Under the pieces are notes generated by a model. It had not been told where the DNA came from. It did not search any database and saw nothing but the letters and a program-made list of their open reading frames with translations. A stretch of DNA of 26,216 nt from a virus. Position numbers and translations under genes: made by a program. This document shows positions 6,360 through 14,199 of this stretch, piece by piece; position 1 is the first letter of the stretch; the number at the start of each line of letters is the position of its first letter. The stretch lies in IMG/VR virus record IMGVR_UViG_3300006305_000016, positions 1-26,216 of that record. The stretch is one strand, 5' to 3'.

Positions 6360-7795
6360 AATTTTATCCTATGTATTGTATAATCAAATTGTTCTTCGTT
6401 GTATATATTTATTCTTTCCATAAAATGACGAAGTGTAAAGTTCTGTCTATTTTTATATGAAAAGTCATCTGCTATGTCAAATAATTTACACTCTGTTTTA
6501 TTATCACCTAATCTCAAACCTCTACCAATAGATTGTAAAACTCTAATCTTACTTTTAGATGGTGATGAGAAAATTATATTATGTAAGTTTTTAATATTAA
6601 TACCAGTAGAGAAAGTACCATATGATGCAACAATGATTGCATCTTTAGATTTTTCAGTTATAGCTCTAATCTCTTCTCTAGTCAATGCATCAACACCACC
6701 ACTTACAAAGAAAACTTTTCTGTCTTTGTAAGTATTTGTTATCAAATCATATAAAGGTTTTCCGTGTTTTTCTACATATTGATATAATACTAATGTATTA
6801 CCTTTAAGTGGACTAACTAATTTATTTACAAAATTTAATCTTTGTCTATGATTTACAATGTAATCTATTTCATCTGCGTACTTTAAATCTTTTACTATCT
6901 TGCACTCATTTTCACTATATCCTAAAATTAGACTATCTATTTTAAGATTAGATAATGTTTTCTTTTCTATCAATTCTTTTGTGGATATAACTTTATTTGT
7001 AGTACCAAACAATCCTTCTAAAACTAATTTATGTGTTTGTAAATCATCTAATGTACCAGTAAGTCCAAAACGATACTTGCATAAATGTAGTTTAGTCATT
7101 ATAGATGTGAGTGATTTTGCTTTGAATAGATGGGCTTCATCACCTATGACACAACCAAACTGTTCAAAATATTTTTTAGGAAACTTATGTAAAGATTGCC
7201 AAGTAGATATCACAACATCTTTTTCTATCTTTTTACTATGACCAGAATATACTTTTTGAATATATGATTCTAACCAACCATAGTCTAAGAAATCACTAGA
7301 CATCTGTTCTACTAAACTTGTTGTGGGTACGAGTATCAATGTTTTAAGATTCTTTGAATGACACCATCTTGTAAGACCATAAATGATTAACGATTTACCA
7401 GATGCAGTAGGACAAACAAAAAGACCACGACATTTTCTGGCACCATAAAGAATACTAGAAATCTGATAATCACGAGCTTTGTATGGAACTTTAAGGTGTT
7501 TAATAAATGACTTAATAGTTGATTCATCAATGTCCTCTGGTCTTGTATTGAAATCTAATTCGTATCTAATGTCATTTCGTTTACAGAACTCTCTGATGTA
7601 TGGTAACAATCCCAAATAGATTTGTCCAGTAGCAACTGAGAATAATCGTATTTTTCCATCCCATACTTTGTTTCTATAACTGGGCATAAATCTTGCACCA
7701 GGCACTTCAAAGGTAAAATACTCTGAGAGTTCTCTTGCAATATGTGGTTCTGTTTCAATTCGTATGTATACTTCATTTTTCTTCTCTATTTTCAT
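6356..7795 (-). CDS. uvsW: UvsW-type recombination and R-loop helicase
   Basis: Superfamily 2 helicase that in T4 unwinds R-loops and branched recombination intermediates and shifts replication from origin-driven to recombination-driven. It is 479 residues long (T4 UvsW 503). The N-terminal double-stranded-DNA-binding domain includes ARFMPSYRNKVWDGKIRLF (34-52). The Q-like RDYQ (108-111) is followed by Walker A PTASGKS (129-135), DEAH box (219-222), the LTGTLDD motif III region, and motif VI QSIGRGLR in the second RecA lobe. All motifs are intact. The start overlaps the end of the upstream oxygenase gene by 23 bases. It lies between the oxygenases and gp55, as in related marine phages. Confidence 0.96.
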   Translation of the reverse strand: MKIEKKNEVYIRIETEPHIARELSEYFTFEVPGARFMPSYRNKVWDGKIRLFSVATGQIYLGLLPYIREFCKRNDIRYELDFNTRPEDIDESTIKSFIKHLKVPYKARDYQISSILYGARKCRGLFVCPTASGKSLIIYGLTRWCHSKNLKTLILVPTTSLVEQMSSDFLDYGWLESYIQKVYSGHSKKIEKDVVISTWQSLHKFPKKYFEQFGCVIGDEAHLFKAKSLTSIMTKLHLCKYRFGLTGTLDDLQTHKLVLEGLFGTTNKVISTKELIEKKTLSNLKIDSLILGYSENECKIVKDLKYADEIDYIVNHRQRLNFVNKLVSPLKGNTLVLYQYVEKHGKPLYDLITNTYKDRKVFFVSGGVDALTREEIRAITEKSKDAIIVASYGTFSTGINIKNLHNIIFSSPSKSKIRVLQSIGRGLRLGDNKTECKLFDIADDFSYKNRQNFTLRHFMERINIYNEEQFDYTIHRIKL

Positions 7796-8513
7796 AAGGT
7801 ACTTCTTCTTTATCTAATTCTGGAAAGTCTATGTCTTTTTGTCTATAAGTTGCATTTTTATCAGCATCATTGGCAGCTTTTACCTTATCCATATCTTTCG
7901 TTGTGTGTGGAAGACCAAGTGCTGGTCTAGAATCAAATTTACAAAAATCACCATATGGGCCGTTCTTGTCTACATAATGTAAAAATACTTGTGTTTGCCA
8001 CGCACCCTCTGGTGCGTTAAACGCTTCTCTCCAATGTTCTACTTCACACCCACGATAGATTACTCCATCACCAGGCTCCATAGGAATCATCTTACCCTTT
8101 GTACCTCTTTCACCATTTTCTGGGCCGACAAACATACCCCAGTTGTAATCTTTTTTACCCTTGTAATCATATCCTAAACAACAAGTAATAGATACCTCAC
8201 AAGATGGTCTATCTTTATGTCTTTTTAATACATCACCTACTTTATATAATCTATAATAAGAATAAGTAGGCCACAATTCTAATCCAGTAGATTTTTCTAT
8301 TGTCTTTCTTCCGAAATTCAAAAGTGTTTCCATAAGTGGGTCACCATAAACACTATGACTGCCTGGAATTTGAGCACCTTCTGATTCTGGTTGAAAATTA
8401 CTTGCTCTATCATAATGAGAATATTGAGTTGCTACTTTTGCAATATCTCTAGGTATCATCTCTTTTATGAGAACATACTTTTTTTCTTTGAAAAATTTTA
8501 CAGTATCAATCAT
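7773..8513 (-). CDS. 2OG-Fe(II) oxygenase (first of two)
   Basis: A 246-residue iron- and 2-oxoglutarate-dependent dioxygenase. The metal triad is visible: H99 and D101 in LKRHKDRPSCEVS and H160 in CEVEHWREAF. PGDGVIYRG (147-155) is the typical strand before the distal histidine, and an Arg/Tyr-containing strand follows (TQVFLHYVD). The first 80 residues resemble the N-terminal part of small phage hydroxylases. The substrate is unknown; protein or nucleic-acid hydroxylation are both possible. The C-terminal 50 residues are charged and likely flexible. The ATG shares bases with the stop of the next oxygenase (ATGA), so the two are co-translated. They are not close paralogues of each other. Confidence 0.87.
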   Translation of the reverse strand: MIDTVKFFKEKKYVLIKEMIPRDIAKVATQYSHYDRASNFQPESEGAQIPGSHSVYGDPLMETLLNFGRKTIEKSTGLELWPTYSYYRLYKVGDVLKRHKDRPSCEVSITCCLGYDYKGKKDYNWGMFVGPENGERGTKGKMIPMEPGDGVIYRGCEVEHWREAFNAPEGAWQTQVFLHYVDKNGPYGDFCKFDSRPALGLPHTTKDMDKVKAANDADKNATYRQKDIDFPELDKEEVPYENREEK

Positions 8514-9373
8514 CTAAACATCTTTCCTAAATTCCATATTACTAAAGAATATCTAGTCCCCTCTGTAACTGGAGTAACCAAGTGGTGTATAAATGATGGA
8601 AATACTATGATAGAACCTCTTGGTCTTATTTCCGTACAAGTGTGATATCTTTTATTACCCATATGAGGCCCTAAATCAAATTTAAGATTACCACCTTTGT
8701 AATTTTTTGGATTGGTTAAATTTACCGTTACGGATAATTTTCTAGTCTTCCAGAACTGATTTGGATTATCCACAAAACCAGGCGCTGGAATATATCTAGG
8801 TAAACCTTCAAATTTTCCGTCTCTATATGTTTTATCAAACTTTATTTCTTTACCAGTATCATCTTTTGCAATCATATAGTTACCATTACTATCTTTTCTT
8901 CTTTGTTCCTTTACTGTTGGGTCAAATGGTATATATGGTCTTGAACCACCATCAGTGTGCCACGAATAAAATTGGCCTGGATTGTAAACTGTAAACTGAC
9001 AAGTTTCAGAAAAATCCCATTGATAGTTCCAGTTTGCTTTTTGATTTGCTTCGTGTATATATGGGTGCATTAAATCATATATCCATTTATCTGCTAACCA
9101 CCCAACTTTAGTATCTCTAACATATACATCTTCTTCTTTAATACCTTTTTTTCTTCTGCCTTGTGCAGTCAAATGATTTTGTGCGATATTACCAGCATTA
9201 GATGTTTCACCACCTTTTTGTCTAAAATCAAAAGTAGTAGCATCTGTGGCGTGTTTACCACTCTTTTGTTCTGTGAGAGTCATGTCAGACAACCCTCTCT
9301 CTATAATTGCATTACATTGTTGGTCATTTAATGCACCTATGAAATAATAGTAACTATTTTCACATATACTCAT
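8510..9373 (-). CDS. 2OG-Fe(II) oxygenase, PiuC/prolyl-hydroxylase-like (second of two)
   Basis: A 287-residue dioxygenase with HTD at 139-141 (FYSWHTDGG), distal H264 in FIHHLVTPV and the 2-oxoglutarate-binding R274 in EGTRYSLVIW. This C-terminal block is very close to the PiuC/PKHD hydroxylase signature. Between the two halves is an insert of about 65 residues (roughly 143-208, charged with NGNYMIAKDDTGKE) that bacterial PiuC lacks and that related cyanophage proteins carry. The substrate is not known. The ATG overlaps the uvsY stop (ATGA) and a GGAGGG ribosome site lies just upstream, so expression is tied to uvsY. Confidence 0.9.
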   Translation of the reverse strand: MSICENSYYYFIGALNDQQCNAIIERGLSDMTLTEQKSGKHATDATTFDFRQKGGETSNAGNIAQNHLTAQGRRKKGIKEEDVYVRDTKVGWLADKWIYDLMHPYIHEANQKANWNYQWDFSETCQFTVYNPGQFYSWHTDGGSRPYIPFDPTVKEQRRKDSNGNYMIAKDDTGKEIKFDKTYRDGKFEGLPRYIPAPGFVDNPNQFWKTRKLSVTVNLTNPKNYKGGNLKFDLGPHMGNKRYHTCTEIRPRGSIIVFPSFIHHLVTPVTEGTRYSLVIWNLGKMFR

Positions 9374-9780
9374 AATGCACCCTCCGTATATTTAATCCAA
9401 GTTGTTATGTTTCTTAGTTGGAATCCTCTATTGTGTAGATTTTTCACTATGTGTTCCAAATAACTAGAAACAACTTTAAGATAATCTAATTTAGATTGTA
9501 ATCTAACCATATCTTCATCTGATTCTAAGTATGTTGGAATATCTTGTCTAAGAATTTTCAACTCAAATGGTTTCTCTGATTTACCAGAATAGTATTCCCA
9601 TTTTTGTTTTTTTAATATTTTCATATCAGTTTCAGCTTTACTTAACATAAGTCTAAAATTAGTATAAAGTTTTAAATATTTATTAAGTAATGCTGGACTT
9701 CTAGTCTCCTCTAGATTGATGTTAGTTTCATCAATCTTGGAATCTTTATCAAACATTTCTTGTATTTTTTGTAAGTCCAT
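9370..9780 (-). CDS. uvsY: UvsY recombination mediator
   Basis: Loads the UvsX recombinase onto single-stranded DNA coated with gp32. The 136-residue length nearly equals T4 UvsY (137). Recognisable features are the N-terminal LQKIQEMFDKDSKID, KILKKQKWEYYSGKSEKPFE in the middle (T4 has a similar ...RLDYYSGRG...), and a C-terminal region SRYLEHIVKNLHNRGFQLRNIT-like that corresponds to the hexamerisation helix. The ATG at 9780 has no Shine-Dalgarno sequence. Instead a perfect sigma70 promoter ends five bases upstream, which implies a leaderless message. It heads a chain of overlapping genes down to 5672. Confidence 0.93.
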   Translation of the reverse strand: MDLQKIQEMFDKDSKIDETNINLEETRSPALLNKYLKLYTNFRLMLSKAETDMKILKKQKWEYYSGKSEKPFELKILRQDIPTYLESDEDMVRLQSKLDYLKVVSSYLEHIVKNLHNRGFQLRNITTWIKYTEGAL

Positions 9781-9785
9781 ACGGT

Positions 9786-9814
9786 ATTATATACTATAAT
9801 TAAAAAGTTGTCAA
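9786..9814 (-). promoter_or_regulatory. Perfect-consensus sigma70 promoter abutting uvsY
   Basis: Minus-strand TTGACA (9814-9809), a 17-base spacer and TATAAT (9791-9786). This is a full consensus match in both boxes with optimal spacing. Only five bases (ACCGT) separate the -10 box from the uvsY ATG, so the normal start site falls on the ATG itself. The promoter is located just past the gp3 stop codon at 9818. Confidence 0.85.
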
Positions 9815-9817
9815 GTC

Positions 9818-10408
9818 TTATAACGATTCAAATTTAAATAATTGATATTGAAAAGTTGCAGTTGCACTCATATATTGAGTGTCTGATTGGTCATTTGTAT
9901 ATTGTAACGCAGAAAGTGATACTGGATATACATTTGAAAAGTTTACATTTAATACTGGATTATTCTTATTAGATAGTATTGTTAATGTTGCATCTGAATA
10001 CATTGCACCGTCTGGTGTTCTAGGTTTAGGTGTATCTGATGGTGCATTTATCTTTGATTGAGATGTAGGAAACTGACCTACATTTTCTTGTCTAAAACTT
10101 TTGAACTGTGCTCTATCTTCTGGAAATCCAATCGCCATAATCCACCTAAAGAGTTCTTGATAGTTTTGTAACTTTTCATCTACTAAAAATGTTATCTCAA
10201 GATTTTCAAATGTTACTTTATCTGGTAATATTGGAATATCTTTAAATGGTGTGGGAAATATTGCATCACCCATATTTACGCCAGGTATATTACACGCAGT
10301 AGTGAAGAATTGTACTTTGGGTAATTGTATAATAGAGAACCTATACTGACTCGGTGCAGAATAGTCTATTTCCTCTGGTTGTCGTGTGAGTGCGTTTATA
10401 TCTGTCAT
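9818..10408 (-). CDS. 3: Tail completion / tail-tube terminator protein gp3
   Basis: Caps the head-proximal end of the tail tube and sheath. The 196-residue protein has the tube-protein fold signature: FSIIQLPKVQFFTTACNIPG, then a beta strand plus FLVDEKLQNYQELFRWIMAIG, which matches the VDENL...W motif of T4 gp3 and tube proteins. Its C-terminal strands (VYPVSLSALQYTND, ATATFQYQLFKFE) fit the same fold. The gene lies between gp23 and uvsY, exactly where marine T4-like phages carry gp3. I use ATG 10408 (MTDINALTRQPEE), not the upstream TTG at 10426, because that TTG lies beside the T-run of a terminator. No ribosome site is seen; the late promoter directly abuts the ATG. It could alternatively be another tube-fold protein such as gp54. 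Confidence 0.82.
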   Translation of the reverse strand: MTDINALTRQPEEIDYSAPSQYRFSIIQLPKVQFFTTACNIPGVNMGDAIFPTPFKDIPILPDKVTFENLEITFLVDEKLQNYQELFRWIMAIGFPEDRAQFKSFRQENVGQFPTSQSKINAPSDTPKPRTPDGAMYSDATLTILSNKNNPVLNVNFSNVYPVSLSALQYTNDQSDTQYMSATATFQYQLFKFESL

Positions 10409-10413
10409 ACTAT

Positions 10414-10421
10414 TATTTATA
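10414..10421 (-). promoter_or_regulatory. T4-type late promoter for gp3, predicted leaderless
   Basis: Exact TATAAATA. With the T4 rule that this box spans -13 to -6, the +1 base is the A of the gp3 ATG at 10408. It sits immediately after the terminator that ends gp23 transcription, so gp3 appears to have its own start. Confidence 0.72.
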
Positions 10422-10424
10422 ATC

Positions 10425-10454
10425 AAAAAAAAAGGGGAGCGAACTCCCCTTTTT
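10425..10454 (-). terminator. Intrinsic terminator after gp23, UUCG loop
   Basis: Minus-strand RNA reads AAAAAGGGGAG, loop UUCG, CUCCCC, then nine U. The GC-rich six-base-pair stem can be extended by pairing the A-run with the U-run. It lies 24 bases after the gp23 stop. On the plus strand the same hairpin ends in five T, so it may act in both directions. Confidence 0.93.
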
Positions 10455-10477
10455 AGTGGTGTGGTAGATTGTATTTA

Positions 10478-11818
10478 TTACATTAAGTTAGCGACTTTAA
10501 CTCTTCTGTAATATTGGTTAGTTTCTTTAGTAAATGCAGTATTTGAAGAACCAGCATCATTACCGTCAGCTAACGCACCAGCGTCAACAGCGAATGGGTT
10601 ATCAATCATACCGTATCTAGTTTTGAAACCGATTTTTGGTTGGAAAGTTTGCTCACCAACTGCTCTCACCATTTGTAGTGGAACATATGGACAATAGAAA
10701 GTACCAGCATCGTAAGGTGAAGTACCTTTATATCCACAGACATAGTATTGACTTGCAGCTACATTTGCAGCGTATGGGTCAACATATACTCTGTAACGAC
10801 CATTCAATACACCAGCAAAAGTGTTTTGAGTGTCATCCACTTGTAGGTTGTTGTTTAATGCAGATTGGTAATCTAGGATACCAGCCATTTGTAAAGCAGA
10901 GGCAACATCAGCACTTACTAGTAAAAGGTTACCTTTCCCTCTACGAGTTTTTTGACCGATTGCATTTGCATCTCTTTCAATCTGGAACATTAGTCCTTTG
11001 AATTTTTCAACAGACCATCTACCGTTAGAATCTGTATCTAAGTCAAAAGTACCAGCAGTAGTTGTATTTACTTGAGCACCTTCTACGGCAGTTCTGTAAA
11101 TTCTTCTTACTACTTCCCTATTGATTTCTGCAAGAATTTCAGCAGAAAGGATATTTGCAAGTTCTGTTTCTGCATCAAGACCGTGAATTGCTTTTAAGTC
11201 TTGTGCAAGTTCCATTGTGTATTCGGCTTTAAGTGCTCTAGACTTTGCAGTAACAGTTGATTTCTCAATAGAGAAAGCCATTTGTGCAAAGTGGTTTTGA
11301 GAACTATCACCTAATGCTTCAGCCTGTGCAGTAGTCATACCTTGTGAAAAAGTATAAGTACCTTCTGGTGAATCATTAAGAATACTAGGGTTAGTGCCTT
11401 GCTGTGCAGTTGTTAATGAAGATGATGCGTTATCAGCAGAATGTTCTGCATCTGCTTCATCTACTAATGCTTCTGCACCAGACTGGTCATCAAATCTTGA
11501 ACGCATTGCCAAGATTAAACCAGTTGGGCCAGTCATTGGTTGCACACCACAAATGTCATATGCAATCAAGTTTGGCATAGCTCTTCTGACAAGTGAAATC
11601 AAAATTGGATCCCAATTTGCCATTGGATTGGCACCAGCCGCAGTTGCGTTAACTGGAGTTCCTTCTGCCAAGAAAGAAGCATCTTCTCTGAGTGCCTTCT
11701 CTTGGTTTTCTAAAATAACAGTAGTGACGGCTCTTCTGTAAGCATCATTGATTTTTGGTAAATCTGGATGGTCTAGAACGGGCTGCCACTTCTCTTGTAA
11801 ATGTGTTGTTTGAAACAT
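10478..11818 (-). CDS. 23: Major capsid protein gp23 precursor
   Basis: Forms the hexamers of the prolate head. The 446-residue protein carries gp23 hallmarks in order: QEKWQPVLDHPDLP (T4 LLNKWKPLLEGEGLP), SLVRRAMPNLIAYDICGVQPMTGPTG (68-100 region), SRALKAEYTMELAQDLKAIHGLDAETEL, EINREVVRRI, FAGVLNGRYRVYVDPYA, GFKTRYGMIDNPFA and a C-terminal YYRRVKV. It is shorter than T4 gp23 (521), as usual for marine relatives that lack the insertion domain. A likely gp21 cleavage site is FLAE after Glu52, matching the L-x-E rule. It ends in tandem stops and a strong terminator, and has its own ribosome site AAGGAG and late-type promoter. Confidence 0.98.
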   Translation of the reverse strand: MFQTTHLQEKWQPVLDHPDLPKINDAYRRAVTTVILENQEKALREDASFLAEGTPVNATAAGANPMANWDPILISLVRRAMPNLIAYDICGVQPMTGPTGLILAMRSRFDDQSGAEALVDEADAEHSADNASSSLTTAQQGTNPSILNDSPEGTYTFSQGMTTAQAEALGDSSQNHFAQMAFSIEKSTVTAKSRALKAEYTMELAQDLKAIHGLDAETELANILSAEILAEINREVVRRIYRTAVEGAQVNTTTAGTFDLDTDSNGRWSVEKFKGLMFQIERDANAIGQKTRRGKGNLLLVSADVASALQMAGILDYQSALNNNLQVDDTQNTFAGVLNGRYRVYVDPYAANVAASQYYVCGYKGTSPYDAGTFYCPYVPLQMVRAVGEQTFQPKIGFKTRYGMIDNPFAVDAGALADGNDAGSSNTAFTKETNQYYRRVKVANLM

Positions 11819-11845
11819 CTTAGTTTCTCCTTATATATTTACTTA

Positions 11846-11853
11846 TATTTATC
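11846..11853 (-). promoter_or_regulatory. Near-consensus late promoter for gp23
   Basis: GATAAATA, one mismatch from TATAAATA, between the gp22 stop and gp23. Predicted +1 at 11840 leaves a leader of about 21 bases containing the AAGGAG ribosome site. Position matches late promoters upstream of gene 23 in T4. Confidence 0.62.
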
Positions 11854-11854
11854 A

Positions 11855-13111
11855 TTACGATTTGTTTACTGCCCTTTTATGGGTTTTATTAATTGCAGCC
11901 GTATATGCCGCCATTGCATCTGAGTCTGCTTCAATAGTCTTTGGACTTTCAGCGTCTTCAGATAACACTTCTTCAACTTTTTTCTCTGAAGGGAAGTATG
12001 ATTCTTTCAAAGTAGATAGTTTTTCTTTGAAAGACTCTTCACCAGAAAATTCAACATCAGCAGTTAAAGAATGAAATTTTTCTTTTTCTGTTTCTGCTAA
12101 ATCTTTTGATACTTCAGAAATTAATGATTCACGAACAAGTTCACCAACTCTATTCTTAGTTGACTTATCTTGTTCCATTAAATCGTTTACCTTTGCTTTT
12201 AGTTCCTCAATCTCTTTAGTCTGTGCTTCAAGAATATCATATTTTTCGTTTGGAACATCAATATAGTGGTCTTCAAATAAAGATTTAAGACCAGTAATAA
12301 AGTCTTCAGCGATTTCTCCCTTTAGACCTCTTTCAATAGCAAGTTGGTTTTCTTTCTTCCACTCTTCAGTTACATAAGTTAGATATGAGTCAATTTTATC
12401 AATCATATCTTCTTTTGCTTCTTCAATAGCTTGAGTTTTTTCTTCTTCTAAAGTTTCTTTAACTTCAGAAATTCTAGATGATACTGCAGCTTCAAATATT
12501 GTTTCAGCTTTAGTTTTGAACTCATCAGAAAAGTCTTCACCTTCTAGGAGTGCATCAACATCTTTTTTGACATCAATACTTTCTCCCATTTTCTTTTTCT
12601 TTTCGTCATCTTTACCGTGCATTTTCATAGCATTTTTCATACCAGTACCGTACTCTACGATACCTTTTGCGAGTGCAGCTTTGGTCATACCTTTGGTGTA
12701 TTGACTAACGAGTTCAGTTTTAGAAAGTTTAGATAATTTAGATATTTGTTCTTCCATATCGTCATCATCGTCTTCCTCATCATCTTTCTTCATCATTTTT
12801 TTAGGTTCTTCATCGTCCTCATCATCGTGTGCAGCTTCTTTAATTTTATCAGCTGGTTCTGGAGGAACAGCACCTTTAGTTGGTGCAGAAGAGTCCTTTT
12901 TAACTTTTTTTGCAGAATCTGGTTTTCCAACCATATTCGCATCTTTTTCAGGGGTTGGGCCACCTACATCCTCTGGTTTCTCACCATCTTTCATTTTTGG
13001 CATAGGGTCTGCCTTACCACCAGTAGAATTCGGTTGTTTGCCGTTGGCTTCATCTAGTTCCGCTACGACTTCTTTTTCCAACTCCTCAATAGTCTTATCT
13101 AGTTCTGACAT
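11855..13111 (-). CDS. 22: Prohead core scaffolding protein gp22
   Basis: Main scaffold of the prohead, degraded by gp21 during maturation. It is 418 residues long against 269 in T4. The C-terminal 240 residues align with T4 gp22: DALLEGEDFSDEF followed by ETIFEAAV (T4 SIFES...VFEATV), then VTEEWKKENQLAIERGLKGE and ITGLKSLFEDHYIDVP, then heptad-rich helices. The first ~175 residues are an added, low-complexity extension rich in Lys, Pro, Asp and Glu (for example DDEEDDDDD near residue 110). The protein is very acidic and coiled-coil, as expected. Its start has an AAGGAGAA ribosome site and a TATAAATA box upstream. Confidence 0.95.
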   Translation of the reverse strand: MSELDKTIEELEKEVVAELDEANGKQPNSTGGKADPMPKMKDGEKPEDVGGPTPEKDANMVGKPDSAKKVKKDSSAPTKGAVPPEPADKIKEAAHDDEDDEEPKKMMKKDDEEDDDDDMEEQISKLSKLSKTELVSQYTKGMTKAALAKGIVEYGTGMKNAMKMHGKDDEKKKKMGESIDVKKDVDALLEGEDFSDEFKTKAETIFEAAVSSRISEVKETLEEEKTQAIEEAKEDMIDKIDSYLTYVTEEWKKENQLAIERGLKGEIAEDFITGLKSLFEDHYIDVPNEKYDILEAQTKEIEELKAKVNDLMEQDKSTKNRVGELVRESLISEVSKDLAETEKEKFHSLTADVEFSGEESFKEKLSTLKESYFPSEKKVEEVLSEDAESPKTIEADSDAMAAYTAAINKTHKRAVNKS

Positions 13112-13142
13112 TGAAGGTTCTCCTTGTTTTTATTATCATTAT

Positions 13143-13150
13143 TATTTATA
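13143..13150 (-). promoter_or_regulatory. T4-type late promoter for gp22
   Basis: Exact TATAAATA in the 42-base gap between gp21 and gp22. Predicted +1 at 13137 gives a leader of about 25 bases with the ribosome site. Confidence 0.78.
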
Positions 13151-13153
13151 GTT

Positions 13154-13801
13154 TTATAACTTTTTAAGAAATTTTGCAAACGCAAGTGCTTCCAAATTTG
13201 GAATTTTTTTACGCACAGAATCCTCAATAGTTTCAACTATATCATTTATTTCAACTTCTTTTAGAAGTCCATTATTCCAAACCCATTCTTTACCTTCCAT
13301 AATTCCGTTTACGAAAGCTTTAGGTGCAGAAGGGTCTGCAACTATATCAGCAGCAGCTGCCAACATAAAATCTGGTTTAACATAATTTGCACCGTTCTTC
13401 TGTTCAAGACTACCCATACCTCTAGAAGAAACACCAAGTGTACCACCCTCATCCATAATGTTTTTTACTATTTTACCCATTGGGGTATTCATAATTTTTG
13501 CTTCACCTATAAAGTTATCTCCATCTCTTTCAAGAGATGTAACCATATGTGAAACTCTATCTAAATTTACAGTAGGGCCCTCTGGGTGTCCAAGTTCACC
13601 ATATGCACGATTATTTTCAATAAATTTATCAGAGTATCTTTTTACTTCTTTTTCTAACACTTCAGTCGGATAAACTCTACCATTACGGTTCTTTATGTTA
13701 CCTTGCATAAAGATACCTTTTATCTTATAATTTTTCTTACCATTATCGTCTTCTTCTGCAAGAAACTTTACATCTTCTAATGCTTCAGATATTAATTTCA
13801 T
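13154..13801 (-). CDS. 21: Prohead core protein protease gp21
   Basis: Serine protease that cleaves scaffold, core and capsid precursors after L/I-x-E sites. The 215-residue protein (T4 212) shows the herpesvirus-protease-like catalytic residues: H72 in AYGELGHPEGPTVN and the serine at 125 or 126 in GTLGVSSRGMG. The third residue is likely the second conserved His/Asp region DRVSHMVTSL. N-terminal KIKGIFMQGNIKNRNGRVYP is diagnostic of the family. It lies directly upstream of gp22 as in T4, with an AGGGAAAG ribosome site. Confidence 0.96.
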   Translation of the reverse strand: MKLISEALEDVKFLAEEDDNGKKNYKIKGIFMQGNIKNRNGRVYPTEVLEKEVKRYSDKFIENNRAYGELGHPEGPTVNLDRVSHMVTSLERDGDNFIGEAKIMNTPMGKIVKNIMDEGGTLGVSSRGMGSLEQKNGANYVKPDFMLAAAADIVADPSAPKAFVNGIMEGKEWVWNNGLLKEVEINDIVETIEDSVRKKIPNLEALAFAKFLKKL

Positions 13802-13811
13802 TAATCTTTCC

Positions 13812-14198
13812 CTATGTTATGTTGTTATAACCAGAAACTTTTCTTAATTTCATTATTACATAACCAACACAAGCAGCATCGTTTTCCATATGTATATCAC
13901 CAGATATACCACTTCCAGCATTATTAGTAATTGGTGGTAATTGTTGACTACCAATATTAAAATTACCATTACCATTTAATGTAAGTGCAGTTGTGTTAGA
14001 TGTTGCGTGAAATTCTATTTCAGTAGTTGAACTTACACTCCAGTTACAAGATACAATCGCAAGTCTAGGGTCTGTTGAGGCTCCAGCAAGTCCAGATGCA
14101 TCTACAACTTCAGCTGCAGTTCCGTTTGTTCCAGTAATAAGAACAAGAACTACTGTTTCAAAATCTGTATCTTTTAGATTTCTTACTGTAAAAGCCAT
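13812..14198 (-). CDS. Small beta-rich conserved phage protein between core genes and gp21
   Basis: A 128-residue protein rich in Thr, Ser, Asn and Gly with alternating beta strands (FETVVLVLITGTNGTAAEVV, TEIEFHATSNTTALTLNG). It has no catalytic motif, signal peptide or membrane segment. Composition and strand pattern suggest a virion or capsid-decoration protein. Similar ORFs occur at this place in marine T4-like phages, but I know no tested function. It starts two bases after the previous stop, with an AGGAAAG site. Confidence 0.75.
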   Translation of the reverse strand: MAFTVRNLKDTDFETVVLVLITGTNGTAAEVVDASGLAGASTDPRLAIVSCNWSVSSTTEIEFHATSNTTALTLNGNGNFNIGSQQLPPITNNAGSGISGDIHMENDAACVGYVIMKLRKVSGYNNIT

Positions 14199-14199
14199 A

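Noticed and set aside
7555-7776. Minus-strand frame overlapping the uvsW 5' end
   Set aside because: It is an out-of-frame shadow of uvsW, which is intact with all helicase motifs.
10471-10480. Near-late box AATAAATA just after the gp23 stop
   Set aside because: It is followed at once by the terminator hairpin, so it would make no useful transcript; the gp3 box beyond the hairpin is better.
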